A DNA stretch of 12,861 nucleotides from Acidobacteriota bacterium (lineage in GTDB: Bacteria; Planctomycetota; Phycisphaerae; WQYP01; JAJZKJ01). The stretch is taken from the NCBI GenBank assembly GCA_021804195.1, contig JAJZKJ010000017.1, forward strand, positions 1 to 12,861, in the 5' to 3' direction. Position 1 is the stretch's first letter. Each line of letters opens with the position of its first letter. Under the pieces are notes generated by a model. The model saw only the letters and a list, made by a program, of their open reading frames with translations, was not told the origin of the DNA and made no database searches. Shown one piece after another: positions 1 to 7,900 of this stretch. The position numbers were made by a program, and so were the translations under genes.

Positions 1-254
1 AAGGCCGTAAAACGTATTTTGATTTCAACAAGCTGGCCATGGGTGTGGTAAAACCCGGCGGAATTCTGGTGACATGCTCATGCAGTGGACTGATGGATAT
101 TCTTGAGTTTCAGAATATGCTGCGCGGGGCGGCTCGCAGCGCGCAAAGACGCGTTCAGATTTTGGGCGTAACCGGGCCGGGGTCGGACCATCCCGTGATG
201 ACGGAATTTTTGGAAGGGCAATATCTCAAGTGCGTATGGTGCCGTGTGCTGTAA
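1..254 (+). CDS. rlmI: 23S rRNA (cytosine-C5) methyltransferase, RlmI-type, C-terminal part (5' end outside window)
   Basis: Only the last 83 codons are present; the frame is open from base 3 to the TAA at 252-254. The visible part is the end of a Rossmann-fold SAM-dependent methyltransferase. A helix (YFDFNKLAMGVVKPGG) leads into a strand with the TCSCSGLM block, where RNA m5C methyltransferases of this type keep a catalytic cysteine. The terminal strands follow, with the family-typical SDHPV and EGQYLK...CRVL ending. RlmI and its relatives methylate a cytosine of 23S rRNA (C1962 in E. coli) in the cytoplasm. The N-terminal PUA domain and the SAM-binding loop lie outside the window. Other YccW/RlmI-family paralogues share this C-terminus, so the family is firmer than the exact target base. 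The next gene converges on it after 59 bases, and I see no clear terminator between them. Confidence 0.85.
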   Translation, partial: GRKTYFDFNKLAMGVVKPGGILVTCSCSGLMDILEFQNMLRGAARSAQRRVQILGVTGPGSDHPVMTEFLEGQYLKCVWCRVL

Positions 255-313
255 TGAGGCGGGGTGGCTGGAAGCGATTCTCTTTGTCCATGGATTCTTG
301 TTGTCCGATGTAT

Positions 314-868
314 CTATACTTCCAGCATTCCCACAAGCGTATCAAGGCTTATCCCGCCGCTGACAGTTGGAAATCCCATGGCACCGCCCGTACCGGCAGC
401 GACCGTACTTTTTACCGGTGAAGGGTGGTCCTGGCGACTTTCGCTGCCCAGGCTGGTCAGGGAATGGTGATCTCGCAATTGTATAATCTTTGGGTCCGTG
501 CTGCCGAGCAGCGCATGATACAGCCGTTGGATGAGCGCCAACTTTCCCACATCCAACCAGGCGTAGCGGCATTTACCACAATATTGTATGGCCACAGGGA
601 TAATAGGATGCAGTCGCTCAATACTCATTTGATGTCGACATTCCGGGCAGGCAAAGGCGCGATGGTGCTGACCTTCCGCAACCAGAGCCGCGAGGTCTTT
701 TAAGGTAGGGGTATCCGGGCCGGCTGGCGGCGGATCAATGTTCCGCACGATGTGCATGAGGCTAACACGGGAAATCCAGGCACCAAAGCAACTGTTGCAG
801 GTTCTCACATTGATACCATTAAAGTTACTTGCCGTCAGCATGACAAAACAACCGGGACATCGGGGCAT
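314..868 (-). CDS. zf-TFIIB-type double zinc-ribbon protein, function unknown
   Basis: A 184-residue protein with two zinc-ribbon units. The first uses C4-x2-C7 and C24-x2-C27 followed by FGAW; the second uses C74-x2-C77 and C97-x2-C100 followed by YAWLDVGKL. A CxxC knuckle followed by an aromatic-W-LD-x-G-x-L stretch is the signature of the zf-TFIIB family, found in small bacterial proteins of unknown role. Residues 110-184 hold no recognisable motif and end in a Gly/Ser-rich stretch. No signal peptide or membrane span is visible, so the protein is probably cytoplasmic and may bind nucleic acid or protein. The start is well supported: a GGAG ribosome-binding site lies six bases upstream of the ATG (bases 875-878 on the complement). 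It is transcribed towards the rRNA methyltransferase gene and seems to stand alone. Confidence 0.75.
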   Translation of the reverse strand: MPRCPGCFVMLTASNFNGINVRTCNSCFGAWISRVSLMHIVRNIDPPPAGPDTPTLKDLAALVAEGQHHRAFACPECRHQMSIERLHPIIPVAIQYCGKCRYAWLDVGKLALIQRLYHALLGSTDPKIIQLRDHHSLTSLGSESRQDHPSPVKSTVAAGTGGAMGFPTVSGGISLDTLVGMLEV

Positions 869-978
869 ATAATTCTCCAGTAATCACGCGGCGGCTGAAG
901 AGATTGAAGGTATTGTCTGGCCTTTTGATCCCAATGGCAAGACGTGTACATGGCGGCGGGCGGCCGCAGAGCATAGAA

Positions 979-1003
979 CAGTAGAGAGTCGAGCAGTAGA
1001 GTC
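979..1003. repeat. Degenerate direct repeat, CAGTAGAG core, period 15
   Basis: The 8-mer CAGTAGAG occurs at 979-986 and again at 994-1001, each within a similar context ((A/G)CAGTAGAG followed by AGTC or TCC). It looks like a decayed short tandem repeat. Only two units remain, so this is modest evidence alone; two other short-repeat families lie within 140 bases. Confidence 0.5.
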
Positions 1004-1036
1004 CCGTCGCGCCGGGACTGACACAGGAGCCGAACA

Positions 1037-1074
1037 ACTTCACCTGCGGTCACCTGTTCGCCTGTTCCCCTGGT
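1037..1074. repeat. Degenerate octamer tandem repeat, CAGGnGAa read on the minus strand
   Basis: Read on the complement, the units run CAGGGGAA, CAGGCGAA, CAGGTGAC, then after two extra bases CAGGTGAA. The period is eight and the fifth base of the unit varies. This is a short tandem repeat with no coding role visible. Confidence 0.6.
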
Positions 1075-1110
1075 CAAAGTCATTTTGGCCGTGGGCTGGA
1101 ATGGGGATGG

Positions 1111-1138
1111 GAAATTTGAGATTTCAAATTTCAGATTG
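1111..1138. repeat. Heptamer tandem repeat (four units)
   Basis: Four consecutive 7-mers read GAAATTT, GAGATTT, CAAATTT and CAGATTG. The pattern alternates in the first and third bases and is AT-rich, unlike the GC-rich surroundings. Arrays of this type are familiar as short tandemly repeated repetitive sequences in some genomes with large intergenic regions. Translation of such arrays gives spurious KFEISNF-like peptides, which is why I do not trust the open frame crossing it. Confidence 0.65.
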
Positions 1139-1219
1139 TGCAGCGGGATGGGGTGCCCCGGTACACTGCCCGGATGAATTGCCACACCCAGCAGCGGCGA
1201 GCTATTACCTATCGTTGAT

Positions 1220-1254
1220 CAACCACCGCCCACCGCGCGCCGGGACGGTGGTTG
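1220..1254. repeat. Inverted repeat / hairpin, 9-bp perfect stem
   Basis: CAACCACCG at 1220-1228 pairs perfectly with CGGTGGTTG at 1246-1254 across a 17-base loop. No T-run follows on either strand, so it is not a classical intrinsic terminator. It lies about 140 bases upstream of the ppk2 start. It could be a leader structure or a decayed repeat. Confidence 0.45.
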
Positions 1255-1302
1255 GCTCGCTGATGAAAAAGCGGTCCGCCGAAACTGTCACCCATCCGCG
1301 CC

Positions 1303-1316
1303 GGCACATGTGTGCC
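1303..1316. promoter_or_regulatory. Dyad GGCACA-TG-TGTGCC upstream of ppk2
   Basis: Perfect 6-bp arms separated by two bases, a layout suited to a dimeric DNA-binding protein. It is centred 34 bases upstream of a second dyad of identical geometry but different sequence. Operator function is inference only. Confidence 0.35.
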
Positions 1317-1336
1317 CCGGACCAGCGTTAAATATG

Positions 1337-1350
1337 GTAACATCTGTTAC
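1337..1350. promoter_or_regulatory. Dyad GTAACA-TC-TGTTAC upstream of ppk2, candidate operator
   Basis: Perfect 6-bp inverted arms with a 2-base spacer, 40 bases before the ppk2 start codon. The position fits an operator overlapping the ppk2 promoter or transcription start. No regulator gene adjoins it, and no convincing -35/-10 pair is visible, so the assignment is tentative. Confidence 0.4.
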
Positions 1351-1390
1351 AGCGAACACACGGTCGGTCGCAACGCAAGGAGATATGCTC

Positions 1391-2230
1391 ATGGCCCACA
1401 AATCATTTGTTACCATCCGCGAGTCTGGATCGAAAATTGATCTCGCCGGGATTAAAACCGATGCAACCTGCGGCTTGCCGGGCAAGCAAAAGACCGCGGC
1501 CATCACGGAAGAATATACCCACCGCATCGGGGCCTTACAGGAACTGCTGCACACTGATGGCCGACGCGGGCTGCTGATAATCATGCAGGGCATGGACACC
1601 GCCGGCAAAGATGGCACGATCCGCCATGTGTTTGATCATGTCAACCCGGCGGGCGTGCGGGTGACGAGTTTCGGCAAACCCAGCTCCGTTGAGCAAGCAC
1701 ACGATTTTTTATGGCGGATCCATCAGGCGGTTCCGGCACGCGGGCAAATCGGCGTATTTAATCGTTCCCATTATGAAGACGTGCTGATAGCTCGCGTCCA
1801 CGCCGATACGCTCCTGCCGGAGTATCTTAAACATGAAACACATCTCTGGGCCAAGCGCTATGGCTCCATCAATGCGTTTGAAAAACATCTCACGGAAGCC
1901 GGCATCAGCGTGTTGAAATTCTTTCTGCATATATCCAAAGCGGAACAGAAATCGCGCCTGATAGAGCGTCAGAAGACACCGGACAAGCATTGGAAATTAA
2001 GCGCGGACGATTTTACAGAGCGAAAATTCTGGGATAATTACCAGAAGGCATATCAGGAAATGCTGGAAAACACCGGCACGCCACATGCTCCCTGGCACGT
2101 TATTCCCATGGATCATAAATGGGTGGGCCGGGCACTGGTGGCGCGGACGATTGTCACGGTGATGGAAGATATGAAATTAAAAGTCCGCCCGGCGTCCGAT
2201 CCGGCGTTGATTACAAAAATATTTCAATAG
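1391..2230 (+). CDS. ppk2: Polyphosphate kinase 2 family, class III-like (polyphosphate:AMP/ADP phosphotransferase)
   Basis: PPK2 enzymes transfer phosphate between polyphosphate and nucleotides in the cytoplasm. Class III members phosphorylate AMP and ADP with polyphosphate as donor. The 279-residue protein has the Walker A block GMDTAGKDG at 67-75, a Walker B-like stretch VFNRSHYEDVLIARVH at 122-137, the lid region ERQKTPDKHWKLSADDF from 192, and the APWHVIPMDHKW block at 233-244. MQGMDTAGKDGTIRHV with VNPAGVRVTSF closely matches class III rather than class I sequences. An in-frame extension begins at 1310, but the ATG at 1391 sits eight bases after AAGGAG (1377-1382) and gives a normal family length. 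It is transcribed alone and converges on the M48 protease gene. The substrate preference (AMP versus ADP) is inferred from motifs only. Confidence 0.93.
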   Translation: MAHKSFVTIRESGSKIDLAGIKTDATCGLPGKQKTAAITEEYTHRIGALQELLHTDGRRGLLIIMQGMDTAGKDGTIRHVFDHVNPAGVRVTSFGKPSSVEQAHDFLWRIHQAVPARGQIGVFNRSHYEDVLIARVHADTLLPEYLKHETHLWAKRYGSINAFEKHLTEAGISVLKFFLHISKAEQKSRLIERQKTPDKHWKLSADDFTERKFWDNYQKAYQEMLENTGTPHAPWHVIPMDHKWVGRALVARTIVTVMEDMKLKVRPASDPALITKIFQ

Positions 2231-2244
2231 ATTCCCCCTGACAT

Positions 2245-2270
2245 ACGTCCGACAATAGAAAGTCGGGCGT
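2245..2270. terminator. Candidate hairpin between convergent ppk2 and M48 genes
   Basis: ACGTCCGAC at 2245-2253 pairs with GTCGGGCGT at 2262-2270 (nine pairs including one G-U) around an 8-base loop, beginning 15 bases after the ppk2 stop. No long T-run follows, so if it terminates ppk2 it is a weak or factor-assisted site. The position between convergent genes supports a terminator role. Confidence 0.4.
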
Positions 2271-2367
2271 GATGGCGAATTGGATGCAGCCTTACCAATA
2301 GTGCTTCGGGGTTGGACAGCGGTTTGTTCGTTCAGGCATTTGGCTTGATTCCCAATCAGGTACGACA

Positions 2368-3870
2368 TTATTGATTTACCGCCCAGAAGGTCAATGCCAT
2401 ACCGGCTGCGGCGGCAACAACAATGCCCATGCGCATGAGCCTGATCCGGCGATTAAATCTTTGTTGCTCTTCCCGAGATACAGCCAACGTGGCCAGAAGA
2501 TCAACTCGGTTCTGCGTGCTGGGGTGCATCCAGCCGGCACGATCGCGCGGACGATTGGCCATACCCACCAGTATCGTTAAGCTTTCCGAAAAAATTCGAG
2601 CGCCGGCCTGGGCGGCGGTTTCAACCACCGGCGCGGATGCCGCTGATAAATCGTCGGAGGAAGGAGCCACGCGCGGCGGTGCGGACAGCGAATATACGGT
2701 TGCAAAGGGCACCTGGGGTACAGCGGCGGACGCTATTCGATCGGCGATGTGCCGGGCCGCAAACCAGTCGGCCTGGTGCTCGCACAATCGGCTGACTTTA
2801 GAAAATCCAAAGACCACCAGCACCCCCACAATCGAAAAATTTAAGAGCATCGCAGTATTGGTTCCCAGCGACCAGTAATTGCCGGCCCAAAAGGCAATGC
2901 CCGTGCCCAGTAAATCCGCGGCGGCGAAGGTTAAGAGATACCACCAGATATGACGGTGATGCCCATGTCCGACCTCATGCGCAAATACGGCCTCCACCTG
3001 TCCCGGATCCAGCCGCTCCAGGAGTAAATCCGTCAACAGAAAATAGCGGCACCAGGGCAGCATCCCCAATATGGCGGCATTGGGGATGCGGTAGTATGTA
3101 TTCCAGATACGGATATCCATGAACCCGACTTTTTTCCGACGCGAAAGATCTTCCAGACATGTACGCAGCGGCCCATCCGGCAGGCGTGTGGTGCGCCAAT
3201 AGTGCACCACAATCGCCGGCAACACCAGCAGCAGCACCAGCGCGGGCAACAGTGATACCTCCGCCGACCAATTACCAAGATTCCAGCGGTTCATCATCAT
3301 GGTTAAAGGCACCATCACCAGATCAAAGGCCAGCAACACAATTAACAGCGATAAGCCGTGCCGAAACTGCATATTGACATATTGCATCCGCGAAGGAAGC
3401 GGGTGGCTTGGAAAATTCTTGCGTTGCTCCAGCATTTCTGTTTGCCGATGCAGCGTGACTTCCATCGGATATTCCAGATACCAGATTGTCAGCCAGGTCA
3501 ATACCGGTGCGGCCAGCCAGATAACGGAGGACAACACAGGAATCTGCCCGACATTCCAATGAAATTTTATCAGCCAGCCCAAGCCAAAAAGCCACAAATC
3601 CGCGGCCAGCAGCAGCGTGTTTGAAGCCATTAAACGTTGTACCAGGCGTTGAATCTCACCGCCAGCGTCGGCGGCGGATGTCGATCCGGCTTGCACGTTC
3701 CGGTCGATGCGTTGGAATCTTCGGTGCGCCTGAAGCAGTAAAAGCCCATGCGCCAAAACCACGATCCCGATGACCATCCAGGGGGAAAACGGCAGGGGTG
3801 GCCGCAGGGGGGCGGCACTAAAAGCCGCTACAATCAGAAGCAGAATAATAACCTGTAATGGAGCAATCAT
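2368..3870 (-). CDS. Polytopic membrane zinc metalloprotease, peptidase M48 family
   Basis: A 500-residue integral membrane protease. The zinc site is HEVGH at 298-302, with the catalytic Glu299; the third ligand lies in the EHQAD motif at 364-368. The late M48 landmark HPSTQNRVDLL is at 449-459. Around nine hydrophobic spans are visible (near 3-20, 30-47, 85-102, 112-131, 172-191, 205-223, 310-330, 340-357, 480-497), so it resembles HtpX/Ste24-like intramembrane M48 enzymes rather than soluble BepA. The segment 385-420, rich in Pro, Ala and Ser, is probably a flexible loop. It is the last gene of the lptD cluster, 42 bases after the barrel gene. The ATG start has no strong ribosome-binding site (only AAGAAA nearby). 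Membrane-protein quality control is the likely role by family; the substrate is unknown. Confidence 0.88.
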   Translation of the reverse strand: MIAPLQVIILLLIVAAFSAAPLRPPLPFSPWMVIGIVVLAHGLLLLQAHRRFQRIDRNVQAGSTSAADAGGEIQRLVQRLMASNTLLLAADLWLFGLGWLIKFHWNVGQIPVLSSVIWLAAPVLTWLTIWYLEYPMEVTLHRQTEMLEQRKNFPSHPLPSRMQYVNMQFRHGLSLLIVLLAFDLVMVPLTMMMNRWNLGNWSAEVSLLPALVLLLVLPAIVVHYWRTTRLPDGPLRTCLEDLSRRKKVGFMDIRIWNTYYRIPNAAILGMLPWCRYFLLTDLLLERLDPGQVEAVFAHEVGHGHHRHIWWYLLTFAAADLLGTGIAFWAGNYWSLGTNTAMLLNFSIVGVLVVFGFSKVSRLCEHQADWFAARHIADRIASAAVPQVPFATVYSLSAPPRVAPSSDDLSAASAPVVETAAQAGARIFSESLTILVGMANRPRDRAGWMHPSTQNRVDLLATLAVSREEQQRFNRRIRLMRMGIVVAAAAGMALTFWAVNQ

Positions 3871-3912
3871 TTTCTTATGTTACACCAAGGATACGTCAGG
3901 TGTGAAAGCGCG

Positions 3913-4983
3913 TTAATAGCTCATGCGAATAAATAATCCCAGGATGGTGGCATCACTCTGGCTCCCGGTGGGTTGGGCATAGCGGGTGCCGGCAAACACA
4001 CTGTCGATTACCGCTCCGATTTCATAATGGCCGCGGTCTTCGGGTATATGAAAAATCCTGTTAAGCGGATAGGTCAACGTGGTGCCTACAAATGTTCCCA
4101 GATAGCCGTCCCGAAATGTGTGCAAATTCACATCGGGCCGCTTCTCACCATGAATAAACGAGACACTCAAGGGTGAATAAATGGCCAATCCACCGGTGTG
4201 AGGAACGACAAAAACGGGATCCATTCCAACTTCAAAATATTGGCCGGCCCCACTGGTGTAATAAGCGCCATCATAGTCAAAACCGACCATGACAAAAGGA
4301 TGAAACGCAAATTGTCCCAGATACCGATCATCATCGAAACTCAGCCGGATGTATACCTCCTGACTGTCTTCCTGCCCATGGCCGATCTGGACATTGCCGC
4401 CGGGATTGCCGTAGGGAACAAAATATTGGCTTATCGGGGTTATGTAGTTGGTATAACCGGTATCAAATCGGAATACGTCCATAATGTCATATTGATACCC
4501 GATGGTAATATCGGCTTCCGTAAAGTTGCTTGATGGAACAAAGCCGACGTTGCCTCCGGGAACCGCCCGGCCCACGTTACCCTGGGATAATGCGTTGATA
4601 TAGGGGTTACGAATATCATAGGAATAATCTTCAAATGTTCGCAGATACACGGTGCCCCACTTATTAAGATTCAAGCTGATGCGCGTGACATTTTGCAGGT
4701 TCGGACGATTGGGGGCCACATCATGATAACGAAACCAGTAGTCATTAAAGTATCCAAACTGCGTAGTAATATGCAGCGCCTGCTTATGAACGTGATAGGC
4801 AGACCATGCTGAAGGCAATCCGCCCGATTCGCTGATACTCGCTGGATTGTTGGGGGCAAAATCAGGTGTCGGCAGGGGCATGATGCCATTGTCCACACCC
4901 GCAGCGGTAGCGGAAGACGTTATGGCCAGCCCCAGCAAGCCCGCAGTCCCAACTGATAATAACCTATTGATCATAATGTTCAT
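3913..4983 (-). CDS. Predicted outer-membrane beta-barrel protein, family not recognised
   Basis: A 356-residue secreted protein. A signal peptide covers residues 1-28 (a basic residue at 7, a hydrophobic core LLSVGTAGLLGLAI, then a cut near SSATAA). The mature part alternates polar and aromatic residues in short strands (for example ADITIGYQYDI, EVYIRLSF, FHPFVMVGFDY) and ends in LGLFIRMSY, a terminal-aromatic signal typical of barrels inserted by BamA. It begins 13 bases after lptD ends, so the two are probably one transcript. The longer in-frame extension to 5142 overlaps lptD and would bury the signal peptide, so I use the ATG at 4983; an ATG at 4974 is also possible, and neither has a clear Shine-Dalgarno. 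I see no porin or transporter family signature. A channel or structural role is only a guess. Confidence 0.75.
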   Translation of the reverse strand: MNIMINRLLSVGTAGLLGLAITSSATAAGVDNGIMPLPTPDFAPNNPASISESGGLPSAWSAYHVHKQALHITTQFGYFNDYWFRYHDVAPNRPNLQNVTRISLNLNKWGTVYLRTFEDYSYDIRNPYINALSQGNVGRAVPGGNVGFVPSSNFTEADITIGYQYDIMDVFRFDTGYTNYITPISQYFVPYGNPGGNVQIGHGQEDSQEVYIRLSFDDDRYLGQFAFHPFVMVGFDYDGAYYTSGAGQYFEVGMDPVFVVPHTGGLAIYSPLSVSFIHGEKRPDVNLHTFRDGYLGTFVGTTLTYPLNRIFHIPEDRGHYEIGAVIDSVFAGTRYAQPTGSQSDATILGLFIRMSY

Positions 4984-4996
4984 TGACGTCAAGATG

Positions 4997-7900
4997 TTAA
5001 GGCTCAACCGCCTGCAAGACCTGCTGATGAGTAATTCCCGCTTGAGGGAAACCGGCCGGCCAAATACTGACCATCGCGGCACTGGACGCCGTATCAGCGT
5101 TGTAGGCCAGGGTAATGCCAACATAAAACCGGGGTATTTCACGCACGAGGCTGACTTCCGTCAGCACATTCTGTCCCAGGGCAAAGTCGTAGCTTTCGGC
5201 CGCGGCAACCGAGTATTTACTTGTGAGTTTATAGGAAATCGCCGCCGTCCATTGATCAGAATCCACTGCGCGGATGTACCGGTTGCCCAGGAAATAACTT
5301 AAATTCGGCGATTGATTGACCTCGATCCCCGAATCCAACTCTTCCAACTGTTGCAGGTCAATGTTCCAACTTTCATCCGCCAGGAACTCCACATCAGCTC
5401 CGGCACGCCAGGTAAAATTAGCGTTGATGCTGTCTGCGATCTGGCTAAGCTCGGGTCGGCTCCAGTCATAATATCCGATCAGCGGATTGCCAAAATCACT
5501 GGTGGAGAATGGCGCGCCGGCATATTGCGCGTTATTGGGATCAAAGGGACCGGAGAGATGATTGTTCCAGAAGACATCCGCCGCCACGTTGAATGTAATC
5601 CAATCCACAATCTGCCGATCACCGGGACGACCACGCTTGGTTTGCAGTGTTTGCCGAAGCGCAAATTCCGCCCCGCTGGCATCGGTAATACCCTCGACAT
5701 TCCGATCAAAAGGTTGCAGATAGCCCTGCTGCACATTGGCACCGGTGGCGAACATGCTGACCTGCGGCTCAATAATATGCCGCAACTGATCCACATCCAG
5801 TAAATCCGACTTAACATTCGGATAGAGTTTCCAGAACGTGGTGGAACTGCGAAAGCCCACGGTTCCCCAGGCCCGCGTGGTGCCACCGCCGACCTGATTA
5901 TTTGCCGCCGGAAAGTTTGTGTCCCAATACGTCAACCGTCCGCTGACAAAGGGATCAAACTGCACCGGCCCCACCGCCACAGGAAAATCAATTTCCTGCC
6001 TGGAATCAGCCCGCGCAACAGGCTGATCCGTCCATCCATTGTTCAGGTAATACTGTGAAAAAGTTTCATTGGGATTCAGTCCCGGAAAGTTCAATTGCAG
6101 TGCCCGCACGCCGGAAGTGGTGTTACTGAACTGATCATTAATTATGCCGCCGCTGGTATCACTGTAATAGGTGAACAGGCCCAGTATTTTGTCCCCCTCG
6201 CGGTAGTAGTGGGCTTCCGGGTAACGCTGCACGGTGTACTCATTATTTTCCAAATCCGCATTGGTGATAAAACCACTCAAGTTCCATTTGCCCAGTGCCG
6301 TGAACGCTTCGGTATCATGTTGCTGCTTAACATAAACGGAGGTCTGCTGCTCCGGGGCGGTGGCATATTCATTTTCAAAATATTGTTCAAGATAATTTGG
6401 ATCCGAAACATAGCTGCCCTCGACGGCCACGCTCCATTGATTGGACAATTGCTGTAAATGCCGCGCGAAAATAAACCCACGGGTGTGTTGCGGAACCGGT
6501 AAATTATCCCGATTTGCACCCAATTGATCGGTGCCGGTGTCATATATCAATGAACTGTTGAGTACCCCACGCATGTCGGGCCGATCATACGTGGCATTAA
6601 CCCCCGTGGACGGCCCGCGGCTGGTGTATTCATTGAGGTCAACATCCGCTTCGACGCCACCCGGAGGTGTAATTCCCATGAGTTCCAGGAGATTCCAATC
6701 CGTTTGCACGGTGGCTCCTAAAATACTGGTGTCACCAACACTCACCGACTTCAGCGGGGATGGACTTTGCTGGGTGGTGCCGGAAACGTAAGGCCAATAA
6801 AAAAATGGCACGCCCAGAAAATTGCCCGTGGTATTGGTGGAAGAAAAAGCATAATACGCCGTCTTGGGTGTTGTACCCGGCGGTGCCGGCGCGGCCACAC
6901 TGCGCAACGTCATGGCGCTGGCCCCAATATAATAATGCGGATGGTAAAATTCATCGGTGGACAGCTTGACCGACTTGGCCTCAAACTCACCCTGTGCTAC
7001 CTGGATAATCTCTTTCGCCCGCATGTACAGCGGAGATTTGGCTGCGACAGCCTCCCCGCTTAGCACCGCATTGAGCAAAATCGCCCGGTTCGTGGTGAAA
7101 TCATAATATACCTGGTCCGCATGTAGAGTCTGATCGCCATAGGTCACTGTCACATCGCCATCCAGATACACACCTTGGACCTTTTGGGTCAGTGTGCCAA
7201 CCGGATGGGTGGCGACTGGCCGGCTGGTTGCGCCGCCATGGCCCGCCGGACTGAACATCACGGCATCATTAGCCCGTAATTCCAAAGCATTATGCCCGGG
7301 TAATTGCCGGAACAGAAAGAATTCTCCCTTCGCCACCGTCACCCGTTGACCACCGATCACTTCTTCGGTAATGATATTTCCGGTCGCCATGACGGTGGGG
7401 GTTGGCGGGGCCGGGGTGGGTGGCGGCACCGGCCTGGAAACAGCAGTTGGGACCGCGGCGGGCTTGGGTACCATTGTCGGAAGCGGTGCTATCGGCACCC
7501 GTGAGCCTTTGGCAAACCAGCCATTACGCAGCGCCAGTTCCGTTGGTGAAATCTCGATGGTCGGTATCGCGGGTTGACCGAGCGGAGCCGCGGCCATTTC
7601 CTCAATAAGCTTGATCCCGCGCAGCACAATGGGATTGTGCGATTCATTGAGTGCAATCGGCGGCGGCCCGGCCAGACGCACGCGTGCCGTAATCCGGGTT
7701 GTTACCAGCATTTCGTTGGAAGTGCTTACTGCCGTCCCGGCGGCCCCTTCGCGAATAACCACATGACCGGCCAGATAAATCTGCACCTTAAAAAACCCGG
7801 ATTGTCCGGTTCCCTGTGGATACAACCAGATGGCCGCATGATCGGCGGCAAGTCGGCGATACCCGACATGGATACGCACATGCCCCGTCGCCAGCATCTG

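Larger units (their letters stand above)
869..1390. other. Non-coding, repeat-rich intergenic region (522 bases)
   Basis: This gap lies between the divergent zf-TFIIB gene and ppk2. Open frames across it are composed of low-complexity repeat translation and lack ribosome-binding sites, so I call no gene. It holds three separate degenerate short tandem repeats, a 9-bp hairpin, two spaced dyads close to ppk2, and the ppk2 ribosome-binding site; each is listed separately. Promoters for both flanking genes must lie here, but I see no clean -35/-10 pair. Confidence 0.7.

Noticed and set aside
835..1185. Minus-strand open frame of 116 codons across the repeat region
   Set aside because: It is made of translated short tandem repeats (KFEISNF and similar), has no ribosome-binding site, and overlaps the start of the well-supported zf-TFIIB gene.
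4984..5142. N-terminal extension of the barrel protein (53 extra residues)
   Set aside because: It overlaps the end of lptD in another frame and would place the clear signal peptide internally.
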